39,069 bases of DNA from assembly GCF_000272405.2 (NCBI RefSeq), contig NZ_AJZM02000408.1, positions 1-39,069 of the forward strand, written 5' to 3'. This document shows positions 8,740 to 17,379 of the stretch, piece after piece; position 1 is the first letter of the stretch; every line of letters starts with the position of its first letter. The notes under the pieces are model-generated. The model had not been told where the DNA came from, did no database searches, and saw only the letters and a list, made by a program, of their open reading frames with translations. The DNA is from Vibrio tasmaniensis 1F-187. GTDB taxonomy: Bacteria; Pseudomonadota; Gammaproteobacteria; Enterobacterales; Vibrionaceae. The position numbers were made by a program, and so were the translations under genes.

Positions 8740-9018
8740 ATGGCAAGAACAGCAGCAGCGCTTCATATATTGGTGAAGCATAAAGAATTAGCAGAAGACA
8801 TCATGACGCAGCTTAAAAAGGGCGCTAAATTTCAAACGCTAGCGAAGAAGCATTCAACCTGTCCATCTGGTAAAAAGGGCGGCGACCTAGGCGAGTTCAA
8901 AAAAGGTCAAATGGTGCCTCAGTTTGATAAGATTTGTTTCTCTGGCGAGACGCTTGTACCACACCTGGTAAAAACAAAATTTGGCTGGCACGTAGTGAAG
9001 GTTCTTTACCGAACTTAG
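8740..9018 (+). CDS. ppiC: Peptidyl-prolyl cis-trans isomerase PpiC (parvulin)
   Basis: Small cytoplasmic parvulin, 92 residues, nearly collinear with E. coli PpiC (93 residues). Shared landmarks are the [14 protein letters not shown] opening, [18 protein letters not shown] (about 36-53), GQMVPQFDK and the C-terminal [12 protein letters not shown]. It catalyses cis-trans isomerisation of prolyl bonds. No signal peptide is present. It is transcribed alone, between cheV (divergent) and a strong terminator. Confidence 0.95.
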   Translation: MARTAAALHILVKHKELAEDIMTQLKKGAKFQTLAKKHSTCPSGKKGGDLGEFKKGQMVPQFDKICFSGETLVPHLVKTKFGWHVVKVLYRT

Positions 9019-9042
9019 TTATTAATATGTGTTAGATTGAAT

Positions 9043-9070
9043 AAAAGGAGCGTAGATACGCTCCTTTTTT
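9043..9070 (+). terminator. Intrinsic terminator of ppiC
   Basis: GGAGCG at 9047-9052 pairs with CGCTCC at 9059-9064 around a six-base loop. It is preceded by A bases and followed by six T bases, and lies 25 bases after the ppiC stop. Confidence 0.9.
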
Positions 9071-9172
9071 GTCATTTTTGGGCGCATTTAAAAACATTAT
9101 GGCTGAGTGTTCATCCCGGACGTTATGCGATAATTGGCGCTACGCCCTTAACTATCCACCTTGACTAATCGG

Positions 9173-9217
9173 TGGGAGGAGGAGGGGTTTTAATGAGTAA
9201 CTCATATAATAAATACC
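9173..9217 (+). promoter_or_regulatory. Putative MalT-dependent promoter of the alpha-amylase gene
   Basis: TGGGAGGAGG at 9173-9182 matches nine of ten positions of the MalT box GGGGA(T/G)GAGG. A perfect TATAAT lies at 9205-9210, giving a start near 9217. The box is then centred at about -39, close to the -37.5 or -38.5 position of the promoter-proximal MalT box in known mal promoters. No -35 hexamer is needed at such promoters and none is obvious here. This is inference from sequence; only one good box is seen. Confidence 0.5.
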
Positions 9218-9301
9218 ATTCTTAAGGAAATTTATGCAGCTTTGCCTTTTAGCCTTTGTATTTATCTAGAAAGCTGTAAACGAGTTTGGTAGGAGAACAA
9301 C

Positions 9302-10708
9302 ATGGAGAGTTCAGCTATGTTAAGCACCCCAGCGACAGATGTTATATTGCATGCTTTTGACTGGTGCTACGCTGACGTAATGAAGAACGCCCCTCTGATT
9401 CAAGAGTTGGGTTATAAATCTGTTTTAGTCTCGCCGGCAATGAAGTCGTTACGAGGGCCTAAAGGCTGTGATCGAGATACAGGTACCCAATGGTGGCAGC
9501 GCTATCAACCCCAAGATTATCGTGTGATCGATAATCAGCTTGGTGATACGCAAGACTTCACTGCAATGGTGAACACGTTAAAGCAACATGGGCTTCGTAC
9601 CTATGTGGACGTTGTGTTTAACCACATGGCTAACGAGTCGAGTATTCGCGGTGATTTGACGTATCCAAATCAACAAGACATGGCGTCTTACCAACAAGAT
9701 TCTGAGTATTACGAATCCGTTCGTTTGTTTGGTGATCTTTCTAAACCTTTGTTTGATGAGAACGACTTTGTCGAAGCGTTTGGTATCAAGAACTGGAAAG
9801 ATACTTGGGAGGTGCAAAACGGACGTATTACTGGTGGAGCAAGCGATCCAGGCCTGCCAACGCTGTTAGACAACGACAATGTGGTCGCGCAGCAGAGAGC
9901 TTACTTAAAAGCCTTAAAAGAGATTGGCGTGAAAGGGTTTCGCATAGACGCAGCGAAACACATGACACTGTCACATCTACGCAAGGTGTGGACTGATGAT
10001 ATCTGCGAAGAAATGCACATCTTTGGCGAGATCATTACTGATGGTGGTGCGACCAAAGAAGAGTATGAGTTGTTCCTTGAGCCTTACCTCAAACACACTC
10101 GCTTAGGCGCTTACGATTTCCCTCTGTTCAATACTATCTTCAAAGCCTTTGAAGAGCAGGGCAGCTTTAAATCTCTGATCAACCCTTACTGTTTTGGTCA
10201 GGCGTTATCGAATATGCGAGCAATCACTTTTGCCGTCACTCATGATATTCCAAATAATGAAGTATTTTTGGATCACGTAATGGGTGAAGTTGACGAGCGA
10301 TTAGCGCATGCCTTTATTCTTGGTCGAGACGGCGGTGTGCCGCTTGTTTACAGTGAACTGAGTACCAGCGGCATTCTGGATCAGAGTGGTCAGCCTCGTT
10401 GGCTTAACGATTGGCAAGCGCCTTACATGAAAAACATGATTCAGTTCCATAACCATGTTCATGGCGAAGCGATGCGTGTGGTTGAGGCAAATGATGATTT
10501 GCTGGTGTTTGTCCGTGGCGACAAAGGCATTGTGGTGATCAACAAGTCGAAGCGAAGTAAAACGGCATCACTGACTTGGACTGGTACAGTAACGGATTTA
10601 TTGTCTGGTGCAGTGTTTGATTGTGTCGATAAGACGCTAACCATTCAGGTTGAATCTAATCAGTGCATGATGCTGACGACCAATGAGTTCGAACCTGTGA
10701 CGAGTTAA
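9302..10708 (+). CDS. Cytoplasmic alpha-amylase family protein (GH13)
   Basis: Glycoside hydrolase family 13 enzyme of 468 residues without a signal peptide, so it should act on cytoplasmic maltodextrin or glycogen. The conserved regions are all present: VDVVFNHM (region I, about 101-108), GFRIDAAKH with nucleophile D216, FGEI with acid/base E243, and VTHDIPNN with D315. A short C-terminal beta domain follows from about residue 390. AGGAG lies six bases before the ATG. The upstream MalT-like box fits a maltodextrin role. It ends just before a long bidirectional terminator. Substrate preference among GH13 members cannot be told from sequence alone. Confidence 0.9.
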   Translation: MESSAMLSTPATDVILHAFDWCYADVMKNAPLIQELGYKSVLVSPAMKSLRGPKGCDRDTGTQWWQRYQPQDYRVIDNQLGDTQDFTAMVNTLKQHGLRTYVDVVFNHMANESSIRGDLTYPNQQDMASYQQDSEYYESVRLFGDLSKPLFDENDFVEAFGIKNWKDTWEVQNGRITGGASDPGLPTLLDNDNVVAQQRAYLKALKEIGVKGFRIDAAKHMTLSHLRKVWTDDICEEMHIFGEIITDGGATKEEYELFLEPYLKHTRLGAYDFPLFNTIFKAFEEQGSFKSLINPYCFGQALSNMRAITFAVTHDIPNNEVFLDHVMGEVDERLAHAFILGRDGGVPLVYSELSTSGILDQSGQPRWLNDWQAPYMKNMIQFHNHVHGEAMRVVEANDDLLVFVRGDKGIVVINKSKRSKTASLTWTGTVTDLLSGAVFDCVDKTLTIQVESNQCMMLTTNEFEPVTS

Positions 10709-10740
10709 GTCTGATCGGTTAGAAAGAGAAGTCGAAAAAG

Positions 10741-10778
10741 AAAGACCCGTTTACTAGCATCTAGTAAACGGGTCTTTT
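10741..10778. terminator. Bidirectional terminator between amylase and chemoreceptor genes
   Basis: A perfect 17-bp stem, 10741-10757 with 10761-10777, has a three-base loop. A and T runs at the two ends allow termination of both convergent genes. Confidence 0.93.
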
Positions 10779-10822
10779 GTTTTTTAGGTTCTTGGCTGAA
10801 CGTTAGTTAAACAGACAGGCGA

Positions 10823-12694
10823 TTAAACCGTGAACTTGTTCAATAGTTCATCCTGTGCACGAACATTGTCAGTTTGTACCTGCATTGCCGTGTTTGCTTC
10901 TTGAGCTGCGTTGGATACTTGTGTTGAAAGGTCTTTGATCTTAACTGTGTTGTTGTTGATCTCTTCCGCTACTAAGCTCTGCTCTTCAGCTGCTGAAGCA
11001 ATCTGAATATTCATATCAGAGATGCGCTGAATCGCGTCGCGGATGCGGTCAAGTGAAGAGTTTGCTTGCTGAGCGCGTTCAACGGCGTCAGTGGCTGTGT
11101 CTTTACTTTGATTCATCGCGTTAGATACAGAGCTTGCACCCGCTTGGAGCTGCTCAATCATGTTGCGGATCTCTGTGGTCGATTCTTGAGTACGTTGCGC
11201 TAGTGTGCGAACTTCATCGGCAACGACAGCGAAACCACGGCCCGATTCACCAGCACGCGCCGCTTCAATAGCAGCATTCAATGCAAGTAGGTTGGTTTGG
11301 TCTGCGATATCGTTGATTACTTTAAGAATCGTCTCGATATTTGCTGTTGCTGATTCAAGTACTTGTACTTCTGCAACCGCTTGGTCGATACGCGCTGAAA
11401 GGTTATCAATCGCTTGAGTCGTGTCACTTACTACAGATGTACCGTCTAGTGTCGCATCGTCAGCTTCACGAGCCGCGGCGGCTGCGCCTTGAGCGTTGTT
11501 TGCTACTTCCGTTGCGGTAACGGCCATCTCATTCATTGCGGTGGCTAGCTGTTCAAGCTCTTGCAGCTGAGTATTCATCGCATTCGCTGACTCACCCGCG
11601 CCTTTTACTGTGATTTCAGTGCCACGTTTAATCTCAACACCAATCGCTTTGGATTGAATGATTTGATTTTGCAGGTTTTCAGTAAAGGTGTTGAAGCCTT
11701 TCGCAAGGTCAGAGAACTCTTTATCTGTATTGGTATCTAGACGTTTAGTTAAGTCACCTTGTCCGCTCGCAACATCTTGAATGGCTTGGTTAAGCGTCTC
11801 AAGCGGGCGCATTAACACACGAATAAGGACGGTTAATGCAATGATGCTGAGAATAACCGCAATTAAAGAGTAGATTATCGAGCTGTTTTTCAGATCTTCA
11901 ACCGTTTGGAATGCGATCTCTTCATCAAGTATTGCGCCGATGTACCAATCTTCACTTGGGATGTGAGTGAAGTTCACTAGGAACTTTTTACCGTCGACTT
12001 CAATTTGTTGAGATCCCTCGCGAATAGTCGCTTGTGGCAGGTAGCTTGATAGCGTTTCGCCATTGTTCTTAGCATTAGGGTGAGCAATCGTCGTGCCGTC
12101 GGCAGTGACTAGGAATAAGTAACCCGCGTCAAACAAGTTCACTTGGTTTACCAAGGTCGCAAGGTTGGTTAGTTCTAGGTCGTAGAACATACCTGCAGTG
12201 AAACGGCCGTTTTCTTGCACTGGCGTACCAATTGAAATGATGACTTTCTTGCTTGATACGTCCACATAAGGGTCGGTAACAACTAAACTGTTTTTGGACT
12301 TAGCATCAATGAACCAAGGGCGGATTCGTGGGTCGTAATCCGGGCCAGCTTCCCAACCATCATCATTTTCAATAACGAAACCGTTTGCGTCATAACCAAA
12401 ACCAACCGCGAGAAAGCTGCCTTTAAGTTTTGGCTTTTCTAGGATGTTTTGAACGTAGGTACGATCTTGAGGGTTGATTTCGATGACTTCAGTCGTCGAC
12501 TGAGCCAGTGCTTTCTTAGCATTCATCTCTGATGCTACGGTGTTCTTAATACCAGAGACCATCTCTTTCAGGCTTGCATTGACGTGGTTCTCTACAGCAC
12601 TTTTTACGGTGTAAAGTTGCTGTATTGAAAGCAATGATACTGTCACTAATAGCAAGGCTGATGATGCTGCAACCACCTTATGGCTAAATTTCAT
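10823..12694 (-). CDS. Methyl-accepting chemotaxis protein with dCache sensor
   Basis: Transmembrane chemoreceptor of 623 residues: a first membrane helix (about 7-27), a periplasmic double Cache domain (about 30-270), a second helix (about 274-295), a HAMP domain (about 297-350) and a cytoplasmic signalling domain whose hairpin tip is at about 470-520 ([20 protein letters not shown], then [10 protein letters not shown]). The membrane-distal Cache module carries Y120, R125, W127, F128, Y143 and D172. These line up, one residue offset, with the amino-acid-binding motif of PctA-type receptors except for Phe in place of Tyr. An amino acid ligand is therefore likely but unproven. The gene is monocistronic. 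Confidence 0.94.
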   Translation of the reverse strand: MKFSHKVVAASSALLLVTVSLLSIQQLYTVKSAVENHVNASLKEMVSGIKNTVASEMNAKKALAQSTTEVIEINPQDRTYVQNILEKPKLKGSFLAVGFGYDANGFVIENDDGWEAGPDYDPRIRPWFIDAKSKNSLVVTDPYVDVSSKKVIISIGTPVQENGRFTAGMFYDLELTNLATLVNQVNLFDAGYLFLVTADGTTIAHPNAKNNGETLSSYLPQATIREGSQQIEVDGKKFLVNFTHIPSEDWYIGAILDEEIAFQTVEDLKNSSIIYSLIAVILSIIALTVLIRVLMRPLETLNQAIQDVASGQGDLTKRLDTNTDKEFSDLAKGFNTFTENLQNQIIQSKAIGVEIKRGTEITVKGAGESANAMNTQLQELEQLATAMNEMAVTATEVANNAQGAAAAAREADDATLDGTSVVSDTTQAIDNLSARIDQAVAEVQVLESATANIETILKVINDIADQTNLLALNAAIEAARAGESGRGFAVVADEVRTLAQRTQESTTEIRNMIEQLQAGASSVSNAMNQSKDTATDAVERAQQANSSLDRIRDAIQRISDMNIQIASAAEEQSLVAEEINNNTVKIKDLSTQVSNAAQEANTAMQVQTDNVRAQDELLNKFTV

Positions 12695-13073
12695 TGTGTT
12701 TTCCTCTTCTCACAAGCTTTGCGAAAACTAAAGTTAATCGTGTTTTGTAATTATATATATCGACAGGGTTGAAGTTTACTTGAATGTAATTTCACAAAAT
12801 AGACTACAAAAATACAACAACCCGCACAACGTAAAATTCAGTTAATTACATACTTGCTACTTTTGCTACTTTTGCTACTTTTGCTATTTGGTTCAATGAG
12901 TTGAAGAGTTAGCTTAATCAAAGGTAAAGAAAGTGAGGAGGGTATTAATTTGGCGAGTATGCGTGTGGTTTATTATATGAGGGAGAGGTGTAAGGGAATT
13001 AATATGAAATCAAATGATATTCTCAATTCGTATATTGGCGATATTTTAAACCGGAGAGTGAATATATTAGGCG
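12695..13073. other. Intergenic region with 9-bp tandem repeats
   Basis: This AT-rich stretch between the chemoreceptor gene and the YjiH-family gene must hold the chemoreceptor promoter. It contains three perfect GCTACTTTT units and flanking partial ones. A 65-codon open frame at 12950-13147 runs through the yjiH terminator and has no family likeness; I do not call it a gene. I see no other gene. Confidence 0.6.
12851..12890. repeat. 9-bp tandem repeat (GCTACTTTT)
   Basis: Three identical copies of GCTACTTTT run from 12856 to 12882. A partial copy (TACTT) precedes them and a degenerate fourth (GCTATTTGG) follows. The array is about 160 bp upstream of the chemoreceptor ATG. Confidence 0.92.
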
Positions 13074-13099
13074 AAAAAAAGCCCCACAAAAGTGAGGCT
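13074..13099 (-). terminator. Intrinsic terminator of the YjiH-family gene
   Basis: On the minus strand AGCCTCAC, TTTT loop, GTGGGGCT (one G-T pair), then seven T bases. It lies 45 bases past the stop codon. Confidence 0.9.
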
Positions 13100-13143
13100 A
13101 TTACAAATCAGGTTATTTATTACACTGTATCAGTACGTCTAAT

Positions 13144-14514
13144 TTAAAATATTAGATGCGCTACACCTGCGATAACTGGAAGCGTAATTAACGTACGTAG
13201 AATAAAGATAATAAACAGTTCTAAGATGTTCACTGGAATCTTACTGCCTAGAAGTAGAGCGCCTACTTCAGACATGTAGATCAGCTGAGTTACCGACATT
13301 GCTGCAATAACAAAGCGAGTCATCTCGTTGTCGATAGAAGCGGCAAGGATCGCTGGGATGAACATATCCGCAAAACCAACAACAATGGTTTCAGATGCTG
13401 CAACCGCTTCAGGTACTCCAAGTAGCTCAAAGAATGGAATGAAAGGCTGACCTAGGAATGAGAACACAGATGTGTATTCTGCAATAACCAATGCCATTGT
13501 ACCTAGACCCATTACAACAGGAAGAACGCCAAATACCATGTCGACTGCGTTACGAATGCCTTCACCAAATACAGACTTAGCAGACTTAACTTGTGATGCC
13601 TTATTTACCGCGAGTTCAAGACCCCAAGAGAAAGTCGAGTGACCCGCTGGGATTGCATCAGCATCTTTGTGAGGTTTTGTACCATCAATGAAGGTGTCTT
13701 TCTTCATGCTCAGTGGAGGAAGGCGAGGGATGATTACCGCGGCCACAATACCTGCTAAGCAGATTGCTGCGTAGAAAGGTAGGAATAGGTGCTCTAGTTC
13801 TACTTGAGCAATCACTACAAGGCTGAACGTGATAGATACTGCTGAGAAAGTCGTACCAACAACAGCGGCTTCACGTTGAGTGTAGAATTTCTTCTCGTAC
13901 TGTTTGCTTGTAAGCAGGATACCAACGCTGCCGTCACCTAACCAAGAAGCCATACAATCGATAGCACTACGACCCGGCAGGTTGAAGATTGGACGCATCA
14001 CTTTACTTAGTAAGGTGCCAAACAGTTCTAACAAACCGAAGTTAAGTAGAAGTGGTAATAGTAAACCGGCAAAGATGAATACTGAAAATAGAGTCGGCAA
14101 TAGGCCCTCTAACACGAGACCACCGGTGTTTTCTTCCCAGATAAACTCAGGGCCAACTTGGAAGAAAGCCATGAATGCTGCAGCACCACCGATAATACGA
14201 ACCAACAACCACAGTGGAGATGGGTTGAAAAGGCCGTTTAGAAATGAATTCGATGTAATGAATGTAGGTTTGAAAATGGTGCTTAACACGGAAGCTACAG
14301 ACATGAAGGCAACGATTGCAGTGATAATAGCAACTAGAGACTCACCGAAAACCGCTTGAATTGATTTGGCTAGAATAGCGACAGGGATCGTGAGATCACC
14401 TTGGTAGCTAATTGGCGCCATGAAGAGGAACAAACCAATCAGAGATGGGATTAAGAAAACCCAGAAACTGCCTTTAGATTTCTCTGGTTGAGCAGTATTC
14501 GTGTTGTTAGACAT
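13144..14514 (-). CDS. YjiH family protein with nucleoside-recognition Gate domain
   Basis: Polytopic inner-membrane protein of 456 residues with roughly ten or more hydrophobic segments. It has the YjiH-family opening GSFWVFLIPSLIGLFLFMAPI and the Gate-domain signature MRPIFNLPGRSAIDCMASWLGDGSVGILLTSKQYE at mid-length, followed by a second half with FADMFIPAILAA. Gate-domain proteins are related to concentrative nucleoside transporters and spore maturation proteins, but the substrate of YjiH proteins is not established. It is a single gene with its own terminator. A true nucleoside transporter gene is found at 31747, so the window holds two members of this broad superfamily. Confidence 0.88.
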   Translation of the reverse strand: MSNNTNTAQPEKSKGSFWVFLIPSLIGLFLFMAPISYQGDLTIPVAILAKSIQAVFGESLVAIITAIVAFMSVASVLSTIFKPTFITSNSFLNGLFNPSPLWLLVRIIGGAAAFMAFFQVGPEFIWEENTGGLVLEGLLPTLFSVFIFAGLLLPLLLNFGLLELFGTLLSKVMRPIFNLPGRSAIDCMASWLGDGSVGILLTSKQYEKKFYTQREAAVVGTTFSAVSITFSLVVIAQVELEHLFLPFYAAICLAGIVAAVIIPRLPPLSMKKDTFIDGTKPHKDADAIPAGHSTFSWGLELAVNKASQVKSAKSVFGEGIRNAVDMVFGVLPVVMGLGTMALVIAEYTSVFSFLGQPFIPFFELLGVPEAVAASETIVVGFADMFIPAILAASIDNEMTRFVIAAMSVTQLIYMSEVGALLLGSKIPVNILELFIIFILRTLITLPVIAGVAHLIF

Positions 14515-14742
14515 GTTAATTATTCTCGTATTTCTACATGTAAAAAAGCCACATCCTTGGCATTTTTATTCTCTAAACATCCGTATTTTCTCATTGGGTG
14601 CAAGATTACCGAGTATTAATATCACTTGCAATACTATTCATCAAATATCGCTAAATATTCACGCAGGTTATTCTGCAACAAATTATGAGTTTAGAATAAA
14701 GTGTTGCAGATGTTACATATTCTCATGGTTATTACTAGGCGT

Positions 14743-15417
14743 TTATAAATTTACTGAGGCTTCAGTTCGATAAGTTAGGTAGAGCCAGTAGCTAAACGCG
14801 ACAATGAACGCGAAAGAGGCAGGGAAAGCCAGTGCCAAAATTTCAAAGCGCTGGAACAGGCAAGCACCACTTAAACCACCAAACAGAAAGCCAACAACGA
14901 TGAACATAAGAAGTTTGGCTTTACGGCGGTCAAAAGGCATCCCCTTTAAGCGTGCGCCAATCATGATCCCAAGGTCTGTGATGATCCCGCTCATGTGTGT
15001 GGTGCGAATGATCGCCCCGCTATAGGTGGTGATCATTGCGTTCTGCAACCCACACGCGGCTGAAGCGAAATACTGGCCTGAAGTGTAGCCTTGTAACAGT
15101 GCCCAAAGCGCCAAGAACAGCAATCCACCCTCAATACATAGTGCAACACCGTAACGGCGTCCTAACTTCAATGCTTGATTTTCGATAAAGAATCCACTGA
15201 ACGCGGCACCTAGCATAAAGCTCATAATGATTAGCAGGAGGTGCATAGAAGTTGAAGTCGGCGTGAGTAGGCTGCTGCCAAGTAAAGACATGGTGCCTGA
15301 AATATGGGAGATAGCTTGATGTTGGAAGCCGAGTAAACCAATAGCATTAACGCTGCCAGCAAGGCCCGCTAACAGTAAGGCGCCGTATTCAACCCAGCGA
15401 GGTAGTTTAGAAATCAT
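14743..15417 (-). CDS. YoaK/DUF1275 family membrane protein
   Basis: Inner-membrane protein of about 224 residues with six or seven hydrophobic helices. The DUF1275 hallmarks are LLAGLAGSVNAIGLLGF near the N-terminus, HISGTMSLLG, then ACGLQNAMITTYSGAIIRTTHMSGIITDLGIMIG (about 127-160). The function of the family is unknown. A GTG lies in frame at 15426, but the ATG at 15417 is better placed behind AGGG. A perfect 10-bp inverted repeat lies just upstream and could be its operator. The gene is monocistronic and tail-to-head with yjiH. Confidence 0.88.
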   Translation of the reverse strand: MISKLPRWVEYGALLLAGLAGSVNAIGLLGFQHQAISHISGTMSLLGSSLLTPTSTSMHLLLIIMSFMLGAAFSGFFIENQALKLGRRYGVALCIEGGLLFLALWALLQGYTSGQYFASAACGLQNAMITTYSGAIIRTTHMSGIITDLGIMIGARLKGMPFDRRKAKLLMFIVVGFLFGGLSGACLFQRFEILALAFPASFAFIVAFSYWLYLTYRTEASVNL

Positions 15418-15453
15418 GTGGTTCACCCTGGGTTAAAAAGAGGAGCAGATTAT

Positions 15454-15481
15454 AACGCTAGCGAAAAGATACGCTAGCGTT
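15454..15481. promoter_or_regulatory. Perfect 10-bp inverted repeat upstream of the YoaK-like gene
   Basis: AACGCTAGCG and CGCTAGCGTT are separated by eight bases. No T run follows on the minus strand, and the site is 37-64 bases before the YoaK-like ATG. An operator or a 5'-leader hairpin is more likely than a terminator of that gene. Confidence 0.5.
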
Positions 15482-15567
15482 GTAGAACGTTGATATTTGA
15501 TCTTAGGCAACAGTCTTGCAGTTTGTTCCAATACTGTTGCTTTATAGAGATAATGGTCAGTAACAAG

Positions 15568-15987
15568 CTAGTTGTAATGACTCATCTGGTGGTCAAATTT
15601 GACCCATCCGTGTTTGTGTTCTTCGTAGACTGAAAAGCTTGGTAGCGGAAAGTCTTGCTCTTTAAATAGTCCTAGCGGGACGACATAAAAATCGGCGGCG
15701 GCAACCGACTGCAATAGCATGGTAGTGCCACATTTAGGGCAAAACTGGTAGGTGACTTCATTGCCCGTGTCACTGATACGTGAAAAGGAGGTGACCTCTC
15801 CGTTGAGTGTCACTTGTTGTATGGGAAATCGAGCCTGAACCCCGAACACACTTCCGGTGCGCTTCTGACATTCATAACAATGGCATACGGAGGTGCGTTG
15901 AGGCTCGCCTCTGCAGACTAAATTGACGGCTCCACAGCGGCATTCGCAACTTCTGATATTCTTCTCTTTAATATGATTGATATCCAT
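15568..15987 (-). CDS. GFA family zinc protein
   Basis: Protein of about 139 residues of the GFA (glutathione-dependent formaldehyde-activating enzyme, CENP-V) family. It is rich in zinc-binding Cys: CECRCGAV near the N-terminus, CHCYECQKRTGS (about 35-46) and FCPKCGTTM (about 81-89). The frame is open to 16050, but GGAG stands six or seven bases before the ATG at 15987 and the added residues are not family-like, so I start there. Most family members have no proven activity and the formaldehyde role applies to few, so I give only the family. It is a single gene diverging from the next one. Confidence 0.87.
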   Translation of the reverse strand: MDINHIKEKNIRSCECRCGAVNLVCRGEPQRTSVCHCYECQKRTGSVFGVQARFPIQQVTLNGEVTSFSRISDTGNEVTYQFCPKCGTTMLLQSVAAADFYVVPLGLFKEQDFPLPSFSVYEEHKHGWVKFDHQMSHYN

Positions 15988-16082
15988 CCATGCTCCACTT
16001 CTGGTTAACCCTGTATTGATAATTATACTAAAGCCCTTTATGGTCTGCACAACTGGATGAAAACAAAAGAATATAATTGCTC

Positions 16083-16730
16083 ATGAAAAAGAAAATCTTA
16101 CCTATACCTCTGATTTTACTGATTCCTATTGTCATGCTGGTTGTGGTGATACTGGCGGGTATTTATCGCTTTAGCTTAAGTGACGAAGAGATCTTGGCGA
16201 AGTTTCCTTCTTCTCAAGTCAGTTATGACCCTGTTGTTGAAACCGTTTTTGATTTGAAGACGACTAACCCATGGACAATCAAAGTTCCTGAAACCAACGC
16301 GTACGCCTTTATTAATGAAGTCGATGGACCAAGATCAATCGCGTTTGGACGCTATGACTCCGGTGTTGAGCGTGGTGTGGTCACCGTAGACACCAACAAC
16401 CTTTCAAGTGTCACGTTAGGCAAGGCGAGTTTCTTTGTTGCACCTATGTGGGTATCTAACCAAGGCAGTGGCGTTTTCTATTATCTTGGCCTGTTTAAAC
16501 ATGACCAGCATCGAAGCCGTGTCGTGTTAGTTGACCAATTCTTTCTTGGTGATCGTGTGAGGATCCAAACTTTAGAGATAACTCAACTGCTCGATTCACA
16601 AAGCAAACTCTCTGGGGAAGGTTTTATCGGTTTTACTCGACATTCTGCGGAACAATCTTTTCCAGAATTGCAATCTGAAAAGGTGTTAATGAGTTTTTCT
16701 TTCAATATGCAATCAATTGATGAGCAATGA
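16083..16730 (+). CDS. Unknown membrane-anchored protein
   Basis: I do not recognise this 215-residue protein. It has a single N-terminal hydrophobic helix (about 7-28, ILPIPLILLIPIVMLVVVILAG) with a Lys-rich start. The remainder, about 185 residues, is soluble and presumably outside the cytoplasm, with alternating beta-type sequence and no cysteine. The frame is also open from a TTG at 16077; I take the ATG two codons on. Neither has a strong ribosome-binding site. It diverges from the GFA gene across about 95 bases. Confidence 0.75.
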   Translation: MKKKILPIPLILLIPIVMLVVVILAGIYRFSLSDEEILAKFPSSQVSYDPVVETVFDLKTTNPWTIKVPETNAYAFINEVDGPRSIAFGRYDSGVERGVVTVDTNNLSSVTLGKASFFVAPMWVSNQGSGVFYYLGLFKHDQHRSRVVLVDQFFLGDRVRIQTLEITQLLDSQSKLSGEGFIGFTRHSAEQSFPELQSEKVLMSFSFNMQSIDEQ

Positions 16731-16853
16731 CATTTTTGTTAGGGCAAGGAACTGTTGTTTATGTGAGCTAAATTACATATTATCTTAAGTAGATGAATGA
16801 AATTTAGACGCACTTAGCTTTGTGTCTGCTTACTTTACAAATGGAGCTTGCGA

Positions 16854-17153
16854 ATGATTAATAAACGTTTTTTTAAGACGAAAGATGAAGTTGAAGTGAC
16901 TTTCGAGCTAGAAGCTCAAGAAGCTAATTCCGTATCTATCGTTGCCGACTTTCTGGATTGGAAAGCGACCCCAATGAAAAAACTGGCGAAAGGGAAGGTT
17001 TACAAGTTTAAAACTCGTCTTCCGAAAGATGGCGAGTTTCAATTTCGCTACCTAGTTGATGATCAACAATGGGTGAACGATGCGAATGCTGATCGTTATA
17101 TCCCGAATGAATTTGGTGAAGACAATTGCTTGGTATCGACAGTTAACGCTTAG
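16854..17153 (+). CDS. Stand-alone isoamylase early-set (glycogen-binding) domain protein
   Basis: Cytoplasmic protein of 99 residues made of a single CBM48/AMPK-type glycogen-binding beta sandwich. Evidence is VSIVADFLDWKATPMKKLAKGKVYKFKTRLPKDGEFQFRYLVDD, the typical loop with FLDW followed by a basic strand and a final FRYLVD. In other proteins this domain precedes a GH13 catalytic domain; here nothing follows it. The TTG at 16848 would add two residues, but ATGGAG seven bases before the ATG at 16854 decides the start. A glycogen-related role is inferred, and no catalytic function is expected. Confidence 0.85.
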   Translation: MINKRFFKTKDEVEVTFELEAQEANSVSIVADFLDWKATPMKKLAKGKVYKFKTRLPKDGEFQFRYLVDDQQWVNDANADRYIPNEFGEDNCLVSTVNA

Positions 17154-17174
17154 TTGAAATAGTATGAATTAGTT

Positions 17175-17205
17175 AAAAAGCAGGAACTAGATGTTTCTGC
17201 TTTTT
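17175..17205 (+). terminator. Terminator after the glycogen-binding domain gene
   Basis: AAAAAGCAGGAAC pairs with GTTTCTGCTTTTT (one G-T pair) around a five-base loop, 21 bases after the stop. Confidence 0.88.
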
Positions 17206-17379
17206 AATGTCTAAATCGTTGGTTCATTAAATTTTTGAGTTGTGCCTATTTCATTAACGGTAACTCAATGACTTAGCCGAGATTGCGCAGATTCACATCA
17301 TATTATGACAATGCAATGATGATTTATACGCCTGAAAAGCATATCCTGTGCTTTTATATCGTAGAAAGACCTGTTTACC

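Noticed and set aside
9193..9225. 10-codon ORF behind a GGAGGAGGAGGGG tract
   Set aside because: Although the tract looks like a very strong ribosome-binding site, the ORF covers the TATAAT box, so the transcript would start inside it. The tract is better explained as a MalT box.
12950..13147. 65-codon plus-strand ORF upstream of the YjiH-family stop
   Set aside because: It runs through the yjiH intrinsic terminator at 13074-13099, starts at a non-ATG codon and has no recognisable domain.
14524..14563. Nine-codon minus-strand leader peptide overlapping a GCCA/TGGC hairpin with a T run before the YjiH-family gene
   Set aside because: It resembles an attenuator, but the stem is only four base pairs and the short frame could be chance.
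14501..14773. 90-codon plus-strand ORF between the YjiH and YoaK genes
   Set aside because: It starts inside one gene and ends inside the next on the opposite strand, has no ribosome-binding site and no family likeness.
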